A stretch of DNA of 64,000 bases from Streptomyces netropsis (GCF_014203545.1 NZ_JACHJG010000007.1:113391-177390); one strand, 5' to 3'; shown: positions 26,047-34,464, counted from the first letter of the stretch. Program-made: numbers and translations. The notes: generated from the sequence alone by a model not told the origin.

Positions 26047-26751
26047 CTAGAGCTCGTCCTCCACCGGGGCTTCCTCCATGAGCCGCTCGGCGATGTCGTC
26101 GGCCCACAGCTGGGCCCAGCGGCGCAGCGCGGCCGTGGCGACCTCGTCGAGCCCGTACCCGGCGAACTCCCGGTCGTCGATCCACTCCGACCGTTCGAGC
26201 CGGGCCTGGAGATCGGCCGGGTCGAACGCGTCCCGCCCGTGGCGCCGGCCCCACTCCTCCAGTTCGGCGTGGGTCCAGCGGTCGGACGCGGCCCACACGT
26301 CGACGAGGTCCCGGGCGAGCCCCAGGTCCGTCAGGGCCCGCACCTTCAGACCGACCGCGTCCGGGGCGGCGAGGACGGGCCCGTACTCGCCCGGCACCGG
26401 AGGCCGCCACAGCGTCTCCTTCACGACGTCCACCACGCACGCGTCACTCGGCTCGTCCAGGGCACCGGACATGGCACCGGACCCGGGGCCCCGCACCGCG
26501 AGGCGGGCCGACAGCGGCTCGGCCGTCGTCCCTTCCACCCGCCAGCCCCTCGCCTCAAGGCCCGCGCGCAGGGCCGACGCGACGTCGGCCATCGGTGTCG
26601 GCGTCTCGGTGACGAGGTCCAGGGTGCGGCTGGGGCGGTCCACTAGTCCGTGCGCCTGTATGGCGTAACCGCCGCCGAGGACGAGCGCGTACGGGGCGCC
26701 CACCTCCAGCACATCGGGCAGCAGCAGCCGGTGCGGCCCGGAGAGCCTCAC
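26047..26751 (-). CDS. AbiEii/AbiGii-like nucleotidyltransferase
   Basis: The product has 234 aa. The nucleotidyltransferase start is visible as VLGGGYAIQAHGLVDRPSRTLDLVTE (about 24-49), followed by CVVDVVKETLW and LAAPDAVGLKVRALTDLGLARDLVDVW, which match the DUF1814/AbiEii fold of abortive-infection toxins and tRNA-modifying MenT-like enzymes. The usual D-x-D/E metal pair would fall at T43-L-D45 here, so the first acid is missing. No antitoxin-type gene is directly next to it. Activity is uncertain. Confidence 0.75.
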   Translation of the reverse strand: MRLSGPHRLLLPDVLEVGAPYALVLGGGYAIQAHGLVDRPSRTLDLVTETPTPMADVASALRAGLEARGWRVEGTTAEPLSARLAVRGPGSGAMSGALDEPSDACVVDVVKETLWRPPVPGEYGPVLAAPDAVGLKVRALTDLGLARDLVDVWAASDRWTHAELEEWGRRHGRDAFDPADLQARLERSEWIDDREFAGYGLDEVATAALRRWAQLWADDIAERLMEEAPVEDEL

Positions 26752-26904
26752 GCGGCGGGCTCGGTGCGCGGGCGGGCGTGGGGGCGGGCCGCCTCCGCGG
26801 GGCCGAGGTGCCCACAGGAGCCGAGGTCATCCGAGAATGTGAGGTCAGACGGCATGTGCGGGATTATTCCGCACGACCTCGCCCGGGAGCGGGAGCCGGC
26901 GTGC

Positions 26905-27912
26905 TCACCAACCGGTCGCCCCCGTCAGGCCGCGCAGCTCCTGCAGCAGCCGCTCCGCGTCCTCCGCGCTGATCTCGACCAGGTGCGGGGGATCGTCGTC
27001 CCGCGCGTCGCGGGACCTGGACATGGCTCTGCTGACCGACCAGAAGCCGTGGGGCGAGAATTCCGTGTCGTCCTGGTGTTCCGGGGTCCGGCGCCGCCGG
27101 AAGACCGTCCTGGGGAGCCTGCCCCTGCTCCAGGCGTGGTCGTTGGTGTACAGCGCCCAGAAGCGCACGGCCTCGTCGGCCCCGGGGGGTTCCGGTTTCC
27201 GCTCCGGCGGGACCTCCGACTCCAGGTCCCGCACAGGGATGCCGTGGTACCGCTCGCTCTGGAGGACCACGGCCCGTTCTTCCTGGCGGCTCGGCAGGTC
27301 CCGGCCGTCCGCGCCGATCCGCCGGTATCGGCTGGACCGGTACCTCACGTAGTCGTCGTGGTTCTTGGACCTGGCCCAGTAGCTCCCGGGCGTGTGGAAC
27401 TGGATCTCGAACTTCCGCGGGGAGCCCTCGTCGCCCCACTGCCAGGCCGTGTGCAGCGCCTTGTGGAGCGGGTCGGCCCAGGTGTCCCGCTCCGAGCCGG
27501 GGACGAGCTCGAAGCCCTTCTCCCGCAGCAGCGCGTACGCCCGCTCGACGCCCTCGGTGAGGTGTTCTTCCCGGAAGGTCAGCGTGTAGCGGTTGAGGTC
27601 GACGACCCGCTCCGTGATCTTTCCCAGCGGCACCCGCGAGGCCAGTTGCCCGGCGCTGCGGACGCGGAAGGCCTGGAGCGCCTTGAGGCGGTGCTCCGGC
27701 TCCCGCGACGTGCCGCCGAATTCGGCGGTCTGCCGCAGGACGTCCGCCATGACGTCGTCGAGGAGTCCCAGGTCCGAACGGGCCTGTTCCCAGCGGGCGC
27801 TGAGGGCCGCGTTCTGGTCCGCGGTCAGCTCCAGGTGCTCCCCGAAGTCCGATGGCCGGCATCGCCAGGCCCCGGTACCGGTGAGGGTGGGGTTGTTCGT
27901 CCCGGTCGTCAC
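26905..27912 (-). CDS. RelA/SpoT-like synthetase-domain protein with shared C-terminal domain
   Basis: The product has 335 aa from GTG 27912 (GTGA overlap with the stop of the upstream gene). A helical region (about 30-75) leads to FRVRSAGQLASRV (82-94), similar to the R-x-K-S...SL..K start of alarmone synthetase domains. VVDLNRYTLTF (103-113), a segment ending in DPLHKALHTAW (147-157) like GYKSLHT, and KFEIQFHTPGSY (167-178) like VEIQIRT follow in RelA/SpoT order. The last 86 residues (250-335) match the last 86 of the neighbour: R-WALY, TV-RRRR(S/T)PE, PPHLVEI, ERLL, GAT. Function is inferred, not known. Confidence 0.6.
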   Translation of the reverse strand: MTTGTNNPTLTGTGAWRCRPSDFGEHLELTADQNAALSARWEQARSDLGLLDDVMADVLRQTAEFGGTSREPEHRLKALQAFRVRSAGQLASRVPLGKITERVVDLNRYTLTFREEHLTEGVERAYALLREKGFELVPGSERDTWADPLHKALHTAWQWGDEGSPRKFEIQFHTPGSYWARSKNHDDYVRYRSSRYRRIGADGRDLPSRQEERAVVLQSERYHGIPVRDLESEVPPERKPEPPGADEAVRFWALYTNDHAWSRGRLPRTVFRRRRTPEHQDDTEFSPHGFWSVSRAMSRSRDARDDDPPHLVEISAEDAERLLQELRGLTGATGW

Positions 27913-29012
27913 AGCTCGGTCGCCCCCAGCACGCCGCACACGCTGTACAACAGCCGCTCGGCCTCGTCGCGGTCGATCTCCACGAGGTGCGGAGGGTTGG
28001 ACGGGCGCGGGTCGAAGAAGTCGAAGACCGCCGTGGTCGGGGCCCAGACGTTGCCGACGGTGAACGCCTCGTCGTAGGTACGCTCCGGGCTGCGGCGGCG
28101 CCGCACCACCGTCGTGGGCTCCTCGCCCGCCCGGTGGGCGGCCTCGTCCACGTATAGCGCCCAGTACCGCACCCACTTCTGCCGGTCCGCCTCCAGCTCC
28201 ACGGCCCGCTCGCCGGTCACCGGGTGCAGGTCCTCCGGCTTCGGCGGGTGGACGGTGCCGTTCTCCTCGACGCGGTGCCACTGCCAGTCCAGCAGCGACA
28301 GGTACTCCCAGTCCTCACCCAGTCGCCGCCACAGGGCGCCCGGCCGCCCGGGGGTGTACGGGGCGTCGGCCTCCAGGCCGTAGGTGAAGCGCCGGCTCTC
28401 CCACCGGCGTCGCCCGGCCGCCGCCTCGGCCATGACGGTGGTGAGCGCGTCGATGTCCGTGGGCTGGGCCGGGGGGTCGGGTATGTGGTCCGCTTCGCAC
28501 TCGGCGATGGGGTAGTTCAGGCGGATCCGCTCGATCGTCGGCCAGAGCAGGTTCTGGTGCCAGTGAGCGAGGTCGCTCCCCACACGTGCCGGGTCGGTGT
28601 CCCGCTGTGTCGCCGCGCGCCACGAGGACCGGAGGGCGGCGAGCTCTTCCACGACCCCGCCATGGGCGGGCCAGCACGGGGCGATGTGGAGCTGGGGCTG
28701 GGTGACGTAGTGCGTCCGGAGCCAGTCGACCCATGCGGTCAGGTCCTGCCAGTCGCGCTCGGACGCCCGTAGGGACCAGGGGAGTTGACCTCCCTGGTCG
28801 GCGATCGCACCGCTCTCCAGGCTGTTCAGCCGGTCGACGACGCCGATCAGTGCCCCTTCGACCTCGCCGTAGTCGTGCTTCATGGCGAGCGCGAACTTCT
28901 TGATCTCCTCGACCACGCTCTCCTGCCACGGACGGAGACGGGCGACCTCCTGGCGCAGCCGGTCCACCTCCTCGTGGAGCGACTCCTGGCTGTCTTCCAC
29001 CTGTTCCCCCAT
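27909..29012 (-). CDS. Coiled-coil protein sharing the C-terminal domain of its partner
   Basis: The product has 367 aa. Residues 8-75 form a coiled coil (EVDRLRQEVARLRPWQESVVEEIKK and on). The middle (about 80-230) has many Trp and is helical. The last 86 residues (282-367) match the end of the next gene's product, including RYWALYVDEA, RRRRSPE, NPPHLVEI and ERLL. I recognise no catalytic motif. It is the first gene of a two-gene unit with a GTGA stop-start overlap, so the two proteins are likely made in equal amounts and may interact through, or be recognised by, the shared domain. Confidence 0.7.
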   Translation of the reverse strand: MGEQVEDSQESLHEEVDRLRQEVARLRPWQESVVEEIKKFALAMKHDYGEVEGALIGVVDRLNSLESGAIADQGGQLPWSLRASERDWQDLTAWVDWLRTHYVTQPQLHIAPCWPAHGGVVEELAALRSSWRAATQRDTDPARVGSDLAHWHQNLLWPTIERIRLNYPIAECEADHIPDPPAQPTDIDALTTVMAEAAAGRRRWESRRFTYGLEADAPYTPGRPGALWRRLGEDWEYLSLLDWQWHRVEENGTVHPPKPEDLHPVTGERAVELEADRQKWVRYWALYVDEAAHRAGEEPTTVVRRRRSPERTYDEAFTVGNVWAPTTAVFDFFDPRPSNPPHLVEIDRDEAERLLYSVCGVLGATEL

Positions 29013-29159
29013 CCGCTGCCGTCCTGCCCGGCCGGCGGACCGAGGCCCCTCGCACGCAGCCTGTGCAGCATGCGAGGCAGTCCCCCGCCGGACCGCTGCG
29101 ACGGTAACACCCCAGGTAGGAAAGGCTTCCGAGCACCTCGGCGACGGTTGCCGAGGGGC

Positions 29160-29672
29160 CTAGCGGGTAGCCGCGGCGCGGGTCTCGCGCCAGAGGGGGC
29201 TGTCCACGTAGTGGTTGTCGAAACGCTCCGACGACGCCTTGATCTCCTCGACGCCCGCCTGGCCCTTGTTGACCCGGTCGAGCAGGCGGTAGTAGTCGAA
29301 GCGGTCCATGCCCGGGGTGAAGACGAGCAGGGCGTCGGCGAAGGAGCCGGGGGCGGGGGCGAAGGCGTGGTGCGTGCCCGGGGGGACGGCGAGGAAGTCG
29401 TTCTTCTCCAGGACCACGACGCGGTCGTCGACGAGGACCTGGAGCGCGCCGTCGAGGACGAAGAACATCTCGGTGGCCCGGGTGTGGAAGTGCGGGGGCG
29501 CGCCGGCGACGCCCTCGTCGAGGATGGTGCGGTTGGTGGTCACCGCGCCGCCCGTGCGGTCGGAGTCGGCGATGAGGGTGATCAGGCTGCCGGGGGCGTC
29601 GGCGGTGATCTCCGCGTCGGCCTCCCGGACGAGGACGACGTCGTCGGGGCGGGGGAACTCGGTGCCGCTCAT
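29160..29672 (-). CDS. Cupin-domain protein
   Basis: The product has 170 aa. The two cupin motifs are visible: PHFHTRATEMFFVLDG (HxH and Glu, about 60-75) and PGTHHAFA (His, about 98-105), so a metal site is likely. It could be a dioxygenase, isomerase or ligand-binding protein; the substrate is unknown. The start is ATG 29672, preceded by AAGGAG. It is divergent from the LuxR-type gene at 29839, which may control it. Confidence 0.88.
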   Translation of the reverse strand: MSGTEFPRPDDVVLVREADAEITADAPGSLITLIADSDRTGGAVTTNRTILDEGVAGAPPHFHTRATEMFFVLDGALQVLVDDRVVVLEKNDFLAVPPGTHHAFAPAPGSFADALLVFTPGMDRFDYYRLLDRVNKGQAGVEEIKASSERFDNHYVDSPLWRETRAAATR

Positions 29673-29826
29673 GGGGTGCTCCTTGATGTCCGAAACGTGC
29701 GTGGGGCTCGCCGCTCGCTTGCTGTCCGCGGCTTCACGACTACGAATCTAGGACGCCAGGCGACCGGCTCCGTGGTTCATTTCAGCGCGGGAATCATGGG
29801 TCAATTACTTGGCCGTCCACGCGCCG

Positions 29827-29832
29827 CATAAT
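29827..29832 (+). promoter_or_regulatory. Candidate -10 of leaderless LuxR-type gene
   Basis: CATAAT lies 6 bases before the ATG, with TTACTT 16 bases further upstream. No ribosome site is seen, which fits a leaderless transcript. Confidence 0.4.
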
Positions 29833-29838
29833 GGCCCC

Positions 29839-30831
29839 ATGCACGATCAGGCAGGGCGGTACGTGGGGGAATGCTGCGACGGGACGGCCCCGGAGGGCGG
29901 GGCCGACACCCTGTGCGGCGAGGGGCTGACCCGCTACCGGCAGGCCGTGGTCAAGGGGTGCACACCGAGGGCGGGGGCCCCGGGGTGTCTGCTGCGGATG
30001 GGGCTGCTGGTGCCACCGCCGGACGATCCGAGCGTGCTGGTGCCGGTCGCGCCGGACGTCGCGCTGGCCGAACTCGTGCGCCCCATCGAGGAGTCGCTCG
30101 AACGGCAGCGGACGGACGCGCGGGCCATCGCCGGCACCTTCTCCCCGGTGCGGGCGATCTACACCGCCGCCCAGCGGGAGCACCGGGGCTGGGCCACGGC
30201 CATGCACGGTGAGCGGGTCATCGGCTCCACCCTCGCGCACGCGGTCCGGGCCTGCCGGGCGGAGCTGATGACGGTGCGGCCCGGGGGCGAGGGTCTCCCC
30301 CGTGACGAGGAGCCCGCGCCCGTCGGCGTACGGCACCGTGCGCTCCACGGGCACGCGGTGCGCACCCACTCGGCGCGGCTGCCGCACCTCGAGCGGATCG
30401 TGGCGGCCGGCGGTGAAGTGCGCACGCTGGACCACGTCTTCGACCGGCTCGTCATCGTCGACCGGGAGGTGGCGTACGTACCGGGCGACAGCGAACTCGT
30501 GGCCTCCGCCCTGGAGATACGGCAGCCCGCCATCGTCTCGTTCCTCGTCCACGTCTTCGAGGACGCGTGGGAGCGGGCCGCTCCGCTGGTGCCGACGGCC
30601 GGGCGGACGCCGGAGCCGGAGGTCGCCGACGAGACGCAGCGCGCGATCGCCCGGCTGCTGGTCGCCGGGTACACCGACGAGGCGATCGCCCGGCGGCTGG
30701 GGACCAGCCGCCGGACCGTGGCGGGTCGGGTGAGCCGGCTCTCCGCGTCGCTCGGCAGCCGCAGCCGGGCTCAGCTCGGGTACCTCATCGCGACGAGCGG
30801 GCTGCTGCCTGAAGGGGATCGCTCACCGTGA
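29839..30831 (+). CDS. LuxR-type HTH regulator without receiver domain
   Basis: The product has 330 aa from ATG 29839. The C-terminal helix-turn-helix (about 265-325; ETQRAIARLLVAGYTDEAIARRLGTSRRTVAGRVSRL) is of the LuxR class. The N-terminal part (about 25-120) resembles the TrmB-like helical region of many actinobacterial LuxR regulators (CLLRMGLLVPPPDD). The middle holds a phospholipase-D-like segment (ALHGHAVRTHSARLPHL, then EVRTLDHVFDRLVIVD). The 3' end overlaps the convergent membrane-protein gene by 47 bases. Confidence 0.85.
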   Translation: MHDQAGRYVGECCDGTAPEGGADTLCGEGLTRYRQAVVKGCTPRAGAPGCLLRMGLLVPPPDDPSVLVPVAPDVALAELVRPIEESLERQRTDARAIAGTFSPVRAIYTAAQREHRGWATAMHGERVIGSTLAHAVRACRAELMTVRPGGEGLPRDEEPAPVGVRHRALHGHAVRTHSARLPHLERIVAAGGEVRTLDHVFDRLVIVDREVAYVPGDSELVASALEIRQPAIVSFLVHVFEDAWERAAPLVPTAGRTPEPEVADETQRAIARLLVAGYTDEAIARRLGTSRRTVAGRVSRLSASLGSRSRAQLGYLIATSGLLPEGDRSP

Positions 30832-31780
30832 CCGACGCGAGCTTCGGGGCCGTCCGCCGCGCCCCCGCGTAGAGCAGCCCCAGCCCGATCAGCGACCAGA
30901 CGGCGAGGACGAGCACGGGCCCGCCCGCGCCCGCGCCGTCGAAGGAGCCCACCGAGCGGAAGAGGGTGGCCGCCGCGCCCGGGGGCAGGAACTGTCCTAC
31001 GGTGCCGAGCGGTTGGGGCAGCATCTCGGGGGCGGAGGCCATGCCGGAGAGCGGGTTGCCCACGACGAACATCAGCACCGCCCCCACCGCGACACCGGGC
31101 GGGCCGATCAGCGACCCCAGGCCGGTGATGACGCCCGCCATGGCGAGCTCCAGCAGTGCGACGATCGCGGCGTTGGCCAGGTAGCCGCCCGGCAGAACGC
31201 CGCTGACGTGCGTCAGGCCGAGCGAGCTGACCAGGCCGGAGGCGACCGCGAAGCCGACCACGCCGAGCAGCCGGGCCCGGCCGCCCGCCACCTTGAGCAC
31301 GAACAGCAGGGCCGCGATGACCGCCGTGATCAGCAGCGGCAGGAAGCCCATCGCCGCGCCCGCGCCGTGGCGGTCGTCCGCATCGGCCGGGACGACGTCG
31401 GTGACCCGGACCGGCTTGCCCGTGAGCTCCCCCGCCTGCCGGATCAGCGTCTGCGCGACGACGGGCGAGGCGGCGGAGGCGATCCGCAGGTCCAGCTCCC
31501 CTCCGGACCGGGGCACGAAGGCGCCGTAGGCCTCGCGGTGCCGCAGGGCCCGGTCGGCGGCGTCCTCGTCGGCGGCTTCCTTGATCTCGTACGCCCCGGG
31601 CGCGGCCTCCCGCAACGCGTCCACGACGGCCGGCGTGCCCGCGACGACCAGGACGGGCAGGTCGCGTGGCGCGGCCCGGGAGGCCGACCAGGAGAACCAG
31701 CCGCCGATCACGAACTGCACGATCGCGACGATGATCAGGATGTTGCGCGCTTCCGCGCGCGGTGATGCGGACGCAGCCAT
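30785..31780 (-). CDS. ABC-2/DUF3533-like membrane protein
   Basis: The product has 331 aa. One N-terminal span (NILIIVAIVQFVIGGWFSW) is followed by an extracytoplasmic domain (about 40-140) and five spans (FLPLLITAVIAALLFVLKV; LLGVVGFAVASGLVSSLGL; AIVALLELAMAGVITGLGSL; VAVGAVLMFVVGNPLSG; LVLAVWSLIGLGLLYAG). This is the layout of ABC-2 permeases of the YhgE/DUF3533 type. No ATPase gene is adjacent. Export or surface assembly is possible but not shown. Confidence 0.75.
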   Translation of the reverse strand: MAASASPRAEARNILIIVAIVQFVIGGWFSWSASRAAPRDLPVLVVAGTPAVVDALREAAPGAYEIKEAADEDAADRALRHREAYGAFVPRSGGELDLRIASAASPVVAQTLIRQAGELTGKPVRVTDVVPADADDRHGAGAAMGFLPLLITAVIAALLFVLKVAGGRARLLGVVGFAVASGLVSSLGLTHVSGVLPGGYLANAAIVALLELAMAGVITGLGSLIGPPGVAVGAVLMFVVGNPLSGMASAPEMLPQPLGTVGQFLPPGAAATLFRSVGSFDGAGAGGPVLVLAVWSLIGLGLLYAGARRTAPKLASVTVSDPLQAAARSSR

Positions 31781-31967
31781 CAGCTTTATCTCTCGATTTC
31801 CCCGGGTGTTCCGTCAGATGCCTCCGCATCCTGTACCGGCGAAACCGTGATTTTCGGCCCGGAACGACTCTTCTCCCTTGCACGAAGCGGCGTTTCATCT
31901 ATGCGCAGGGTCCGCAAATCCGGGCATAGGGCGCAGCTCGTGCGTGCCGTCGGGCCCACACACGCGG

Positions 31968-32005
31968 CGGAGCCGCCCCCGGGGATGAACCCGGGGACGG
32001 CTCCG
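31968..32005 (-). terminator. Terminator after rodlin gene 1
   Basis: CGGAGCCG and CGGCTCCG form the base of a stem, with CCCCGGG/CCCGGGG inside and a small loop. It lies 17 bases after the rodlin stop on the minus strand. Confidence 0.8.
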
Positions 32006-32021
32006 CGGTGGGCCGGTGACG

Positions 32022-32471
32022 TCAGTGGTGGCCGTGCTCGTCGGGGTGGGGGTTGCCGCGGTGCCGGCCGTGGCCCTCGTGGTCGCCGCGGTTCCCGGAA
32101 CCGTTGCCGGACAGGATCGGGATCTCGTCCAGGAGGTGCGACAGCGGGCCGTCGCCGGCGCTGATCGTCGAGTTCTCGGTGCACTGCTGTTGCTGCTGCT
32201 GCGACAGGATCGGGATGTCCTGCAGGGCGGCCCCGGTGAGCCCCTGGATCCCCAGCTTCCCGATGGCGATGCACGGCTTGTTGAAGGAGCCGTTGATCAG
32301 GCCCATCTGGGGGCTCATGTAGCCGCCCGTGTAGGTGTTGCCGTACATCTGCGCGGCGCCGTTGGCGTTGGCGACATCGTGGCCGTCGTTGCCGATCGCC
32401 ATCGCAGGGCCGGCCATGGTACCGACCGCCGAAACCGACAGCGCGGCCGTGGCCACTACCTTCTTGATCAC
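32022..32471 (-). CDS. Rodlin with His/Gly-rich C-terminal extension
   Basis: The product has 149 aa from GTG 32471 (AAGGAA upstream). It has a signal peptide ending AGPAMA. The mature part shows the rodlin pattern: IGNDG, MSPQMGLINGSFNKPCIAIGKLG, ALQDIPILSQQQQQQC, TENSTISAGDGPLSHLLDEIPILSGNGSGN. Rodlins (RdlA/RdlB) help chaplins form the rodlet layer on aerial hyphae and spores. After the normal end it has about 20 extra residues rich in His, Gly and Asp, absent from the partner copy. Two Cys are conserved. Transcription is probably tied to aerial growth. Confidence 0.92.
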   Translation of the reverse strand: MIKKVVATAALSVSAVGTMAGPAMAIGNDGHDVANANGAAQMYGNTYTGGYMSPQMGLINGSFNKPCIAIGKLGIQGLTGAALQDIPILSQQQQQQCTENSTISAGDGPLSHLLDEIPILSGNGSGNRGDHEGHGRHRGNPHPDEHGHH

Positions 32472-32590
32472 GTCTAATTCCTTCGCTCTGGATCCACGAA
32501 TGACGACAGCTGCCTGTGCAACTCGCGAAAAGGCGGGAAGGTTATTCCGCTTCACCCATTCGGCCGAGCCCCGACCCGGCGCAGGAAAAG

Positions 32591-32628
32591 CCCCCCACGG
32601 CGGGGCCCGCACACCCGCCGCAGGGGGA
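32591..32628 (-). terminator. Imperfect hairpin after rodlin gene 2
   Basis: CCCCC-AC-GGCGGG pairs with CCCGCC-GCA-GGGGG around a GC-rich loop, between the two rodlin genes. Confidence 0.55.
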
Positions 32629-32651
32629 TTTCACCACACTCGGTACTTCGG

Positions 32652-33041
32652 TCAGTGACCGTTCCCCGAGCCGTTCCCGGAGATGATCGGGATCTCGTCC
32701 AGGATGTGCGACAGCGGGGCGTCGCCGGCGCTGATCGTCGAGTTGTCGGTGCACTGCTGTTGCTGCTGCTGCGACAGGATCGGGACGTCCTGCACGGCGG
32801 CCAGGTTGAGCGCCTGGACGTCGATCTTGCCGATACCGAGGCACGGCTTGTTGAGCGTGCCCTGGATCAGGCTCATCTGCGGGCTTTCCTTGCCCCCGGT
32901 CTTGGTGTTGCCGTAACCGGTCTTCGCAGCGTTGCCGTTGGCGACGTCTCCACCGTCGTTGCCGATCGCCAAAGCGGGGCTGGTCATGGCGCCGACGGCG
33001 GAAGCCGTCATCGCGGCCGTGGCGAGAACCTTCTTGAGCAC
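32652..33041 (-). CDS. Rodlin
   Basis: The product has 129 aa from GTG 33041 (AAAGG upstream). The signal peptide is MLKKVLATAAMTASAVGAMTSPALA (initiator shown as Met). The mature rodlin has IGNDGGDVANGN, ESPQMSLIQGTLNKPCLGIGK, QDVPILSQQQQQQC and the ending SHILDEIPIISGNGSGNGH. It is about 60-65% identical to the copy downstream, and the DNA around the six-Gln tract is almost identical, so the pair arose by tandem duplication. No chaplin gene is in the window. Confidence 0.93.
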   Translation of the reverse strand: MLKKVLATAAMTASAVGAMTSPALAIGNDGGDVANGNAAKTGYGNTKTGGKESPQMSLIQGTLNKPCLGIGKIDVQALNLAAVQDVPILSQQQQQQCTDNSTISAGDAPLSHILDEIPIISGNGSGNGH

Positions 33042-33199
33042 GTCTATGCCTTTCGATCGTGTGGCGCCCTCACTGGGAAAGCGTTCTGAATAACTCCGCC
33101 CTTTAACAGAGGTTCCGGGCTTTCACTCATTCGCGCCATTCAGATCACCACAGATCGCACCGCCGGCCGATCGAATATCGGCTCGACGGCGAAAAACCA

Positions 33200-33235
33200 G
33201 GCCCGGAATTATCGGTCTTACCGACTTATCGGGCC
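33200..33235 (-). terminator. Hairpin after small HTH gene
   Basis: GGCCCG pairs with CGGGCC, and TCGGT/ACCGA pairs inside. It lies 8 bases after the stop of the helix-turn-helix gene on the minus strand. Confidence 0.5.
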
Positions 33236-33242
33236 CGGCGAA

Positions 33243-33488
33243 TCATCGGGTACGCCGACGATAGGCAAATATGCTGGACAGCGTGACATAGCGGTACTGC
33301 CCGCCGCGCTCGCTGCCCAGCTCGCCCCGGTCGACCAGGTGCGAGACCGTCCACGGGGAGAGGCCGAGCATGGACGCGGCGGTCCGTACGGGGACGCTCA
33401 AACCGTCGAAGACGTGGGGGACGGGCTCGTCCAGGGCGTAGTCGTACCGGCTGTAGTCGTACTGTGCGGCGGCAAGGTGTCCTGCCAT
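33243..33488 (-). CDS. Small excisionase-like HTH protein
   Basis: The product has 81 aa from ATG 33488 (MAGHLAAAQYDYSRYDYALD). Residues 28-75 form a MerR/excisionase-type winged helix (LSVPVRTAASMLGLSPWTVSHLVDRGEL then YRYVTLSSIFAY). The start is not certain, since GTG codons up to four residues upstream are possible. A Tyr-rich N-terminus is unusual. No integrase gene is nearby, so a regulatory role is more likely than phage excision. Confidence 0.6.
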   Translation of the reverse strand: MAGHLAAAQYDYSRYDYALDEPVPHVFDGLSVPVRTAASMLGLSPWTVSHLVDRGELGSERGGQYRYVTLSSIFAYRRRTR

Positions 33489-33633
33489 GCGGACTCGCAC
33501 CGTCCCCTCGGTCAGAAGTGTCGTTCTCAGATGCCGTACGACTCGGGTGTGTACGGGCTCGTGCAGGTACGGGCTCGGTACCGCGGTCCGTGCGCGGGCG
33601 CGTAGGGAGTACGGGCCCGGCCGCCGCGGTGAC

Positions 33634-34233
33634 TCAGATGTCGTACGGGCGCTTGGACTTGGCATGCCGCAACGCATGCGCCCACCAGGTCAGTTGGTCG
33701 AGCAACGTCGTGGCCGCGGCGTTGGGGCCGTCGGGGTCCTTGAGGCGGCCGTTGTCGTCGAAGCGGTCCCACGCGTTGTGGAAGCTGACCGTGTCGCGGG
33801 TGGTGACCGCGTGCAACTCGGCGAAGACCAGCCGCAGATGCTCCACCGCGCGCAGACCGCCCGACAGGCCGCCGTAGGAGACGAAGGCGACCGGTTTCGC
33901 GTGGAACTGGGGGTTGTGCCAGTCGATCGCGTTCTTCAGGGCCGCGGGGTAACTGTGGTTGTACTCGGGCGTCACGACGACGAAGGCGTCCGCCGCGTCC
34001 AGCCGCGGGGTCAGCGTGCCGAGTGCCTGGACGATGTCCGGCGGCGGGCTCGTGGACGGGGCCACCGAGCCCAGCGCCACCTCCGCGAGGTCGATCACAT
34101 CGACGTCGAACTCGGGCCGCCGGCGCGCCCGGTCGGCGAACCAGCCGGCGATCGTCGGGCCGAACCGGCCCTCGCGCACGCTGCCGATGATGACGGCTAA
34201 CCGCAGTGGGCCATCGGTCGGGCTACCGGACAC
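33634..34233 (-). CDS. NADPH-dependent FMN reductase family protein
   Basis: The product has 199 aa from GTG 34233 (GAGGAG 7 bases upstream). The flavodoxin-like fold is shown by LAVIIGSVREGRFG (FMN phosphate loop), VVVTPEYNHSYPAALKNAIDW and VSYGGLSGGLRAVEHL. It reduces FMN or a quinone with NAD(P)H. Codon 12 (34198-34200) is TTA. It is divergent from the TetR gene at 34465, a common arrangement for regulator and target, and the intergenic DNA has candidate operators. Confidence 0.92.
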   Translation of the reverse strand: MSGSPTDGPLRLAVIIGSVREGRFGPTIAGWFADRARRRPEFDVDVIDLAEVALGSVAPSTSPPPDIVQALGTLTPRLDAADAFVVVTPEYNHSYPAALKNAIDWHNPQFHAKPVAFVSYGGLSGGLRAVEHLRLVFAELHAVTTRDTVSFHNAWDRFDDNGRLKDPDGPNAAATTLLDQLTWWAHALRHAKSKRPYDI

Positions 34234-34365
34234 GGGCGTCTCCTCGCATGAGTACGCATGGGTGATGAGTGAGCGAGCCAACCGCGCCGGCCGATCCGCC
34301 GACGCCCCCCTTCGCACCGACTCCTGGCTTACCTGCCGCCGGGTTGGTGCGCATATTCGGAAGAT

Positions 34366-34401
34366 TAGACAGCCACTAACCGGGCGTCAAGTACGTTATT
34401 C
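34366..34401. promoter_or_regulatory. Candidate operators between FMN reductase and TetR genes
   Basis: TTAG-N7-CTAA at about 34366-34380 is a short inverted repeat. GTCAAGTACGTTATTC at 34386-34401 shares CAAGTACGT with the ARE-like motif near the ScbR-type gene. Either may bind the TetR protein encoded at 34465. Confidence 0.4.
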
Positions 34402-34464
34402 TGCTCGCCTTGTGGATCAGCGCGATCGCGGTCCCCGGACCCGTCCGAGCGAAGGGAGCAGCCG

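Noticed and set aside
33243..33488. Phage excisionase
   Set aside because: The helix-turn-helix is of that type, but there is no integrase, attachment site or other phage gene nearby.
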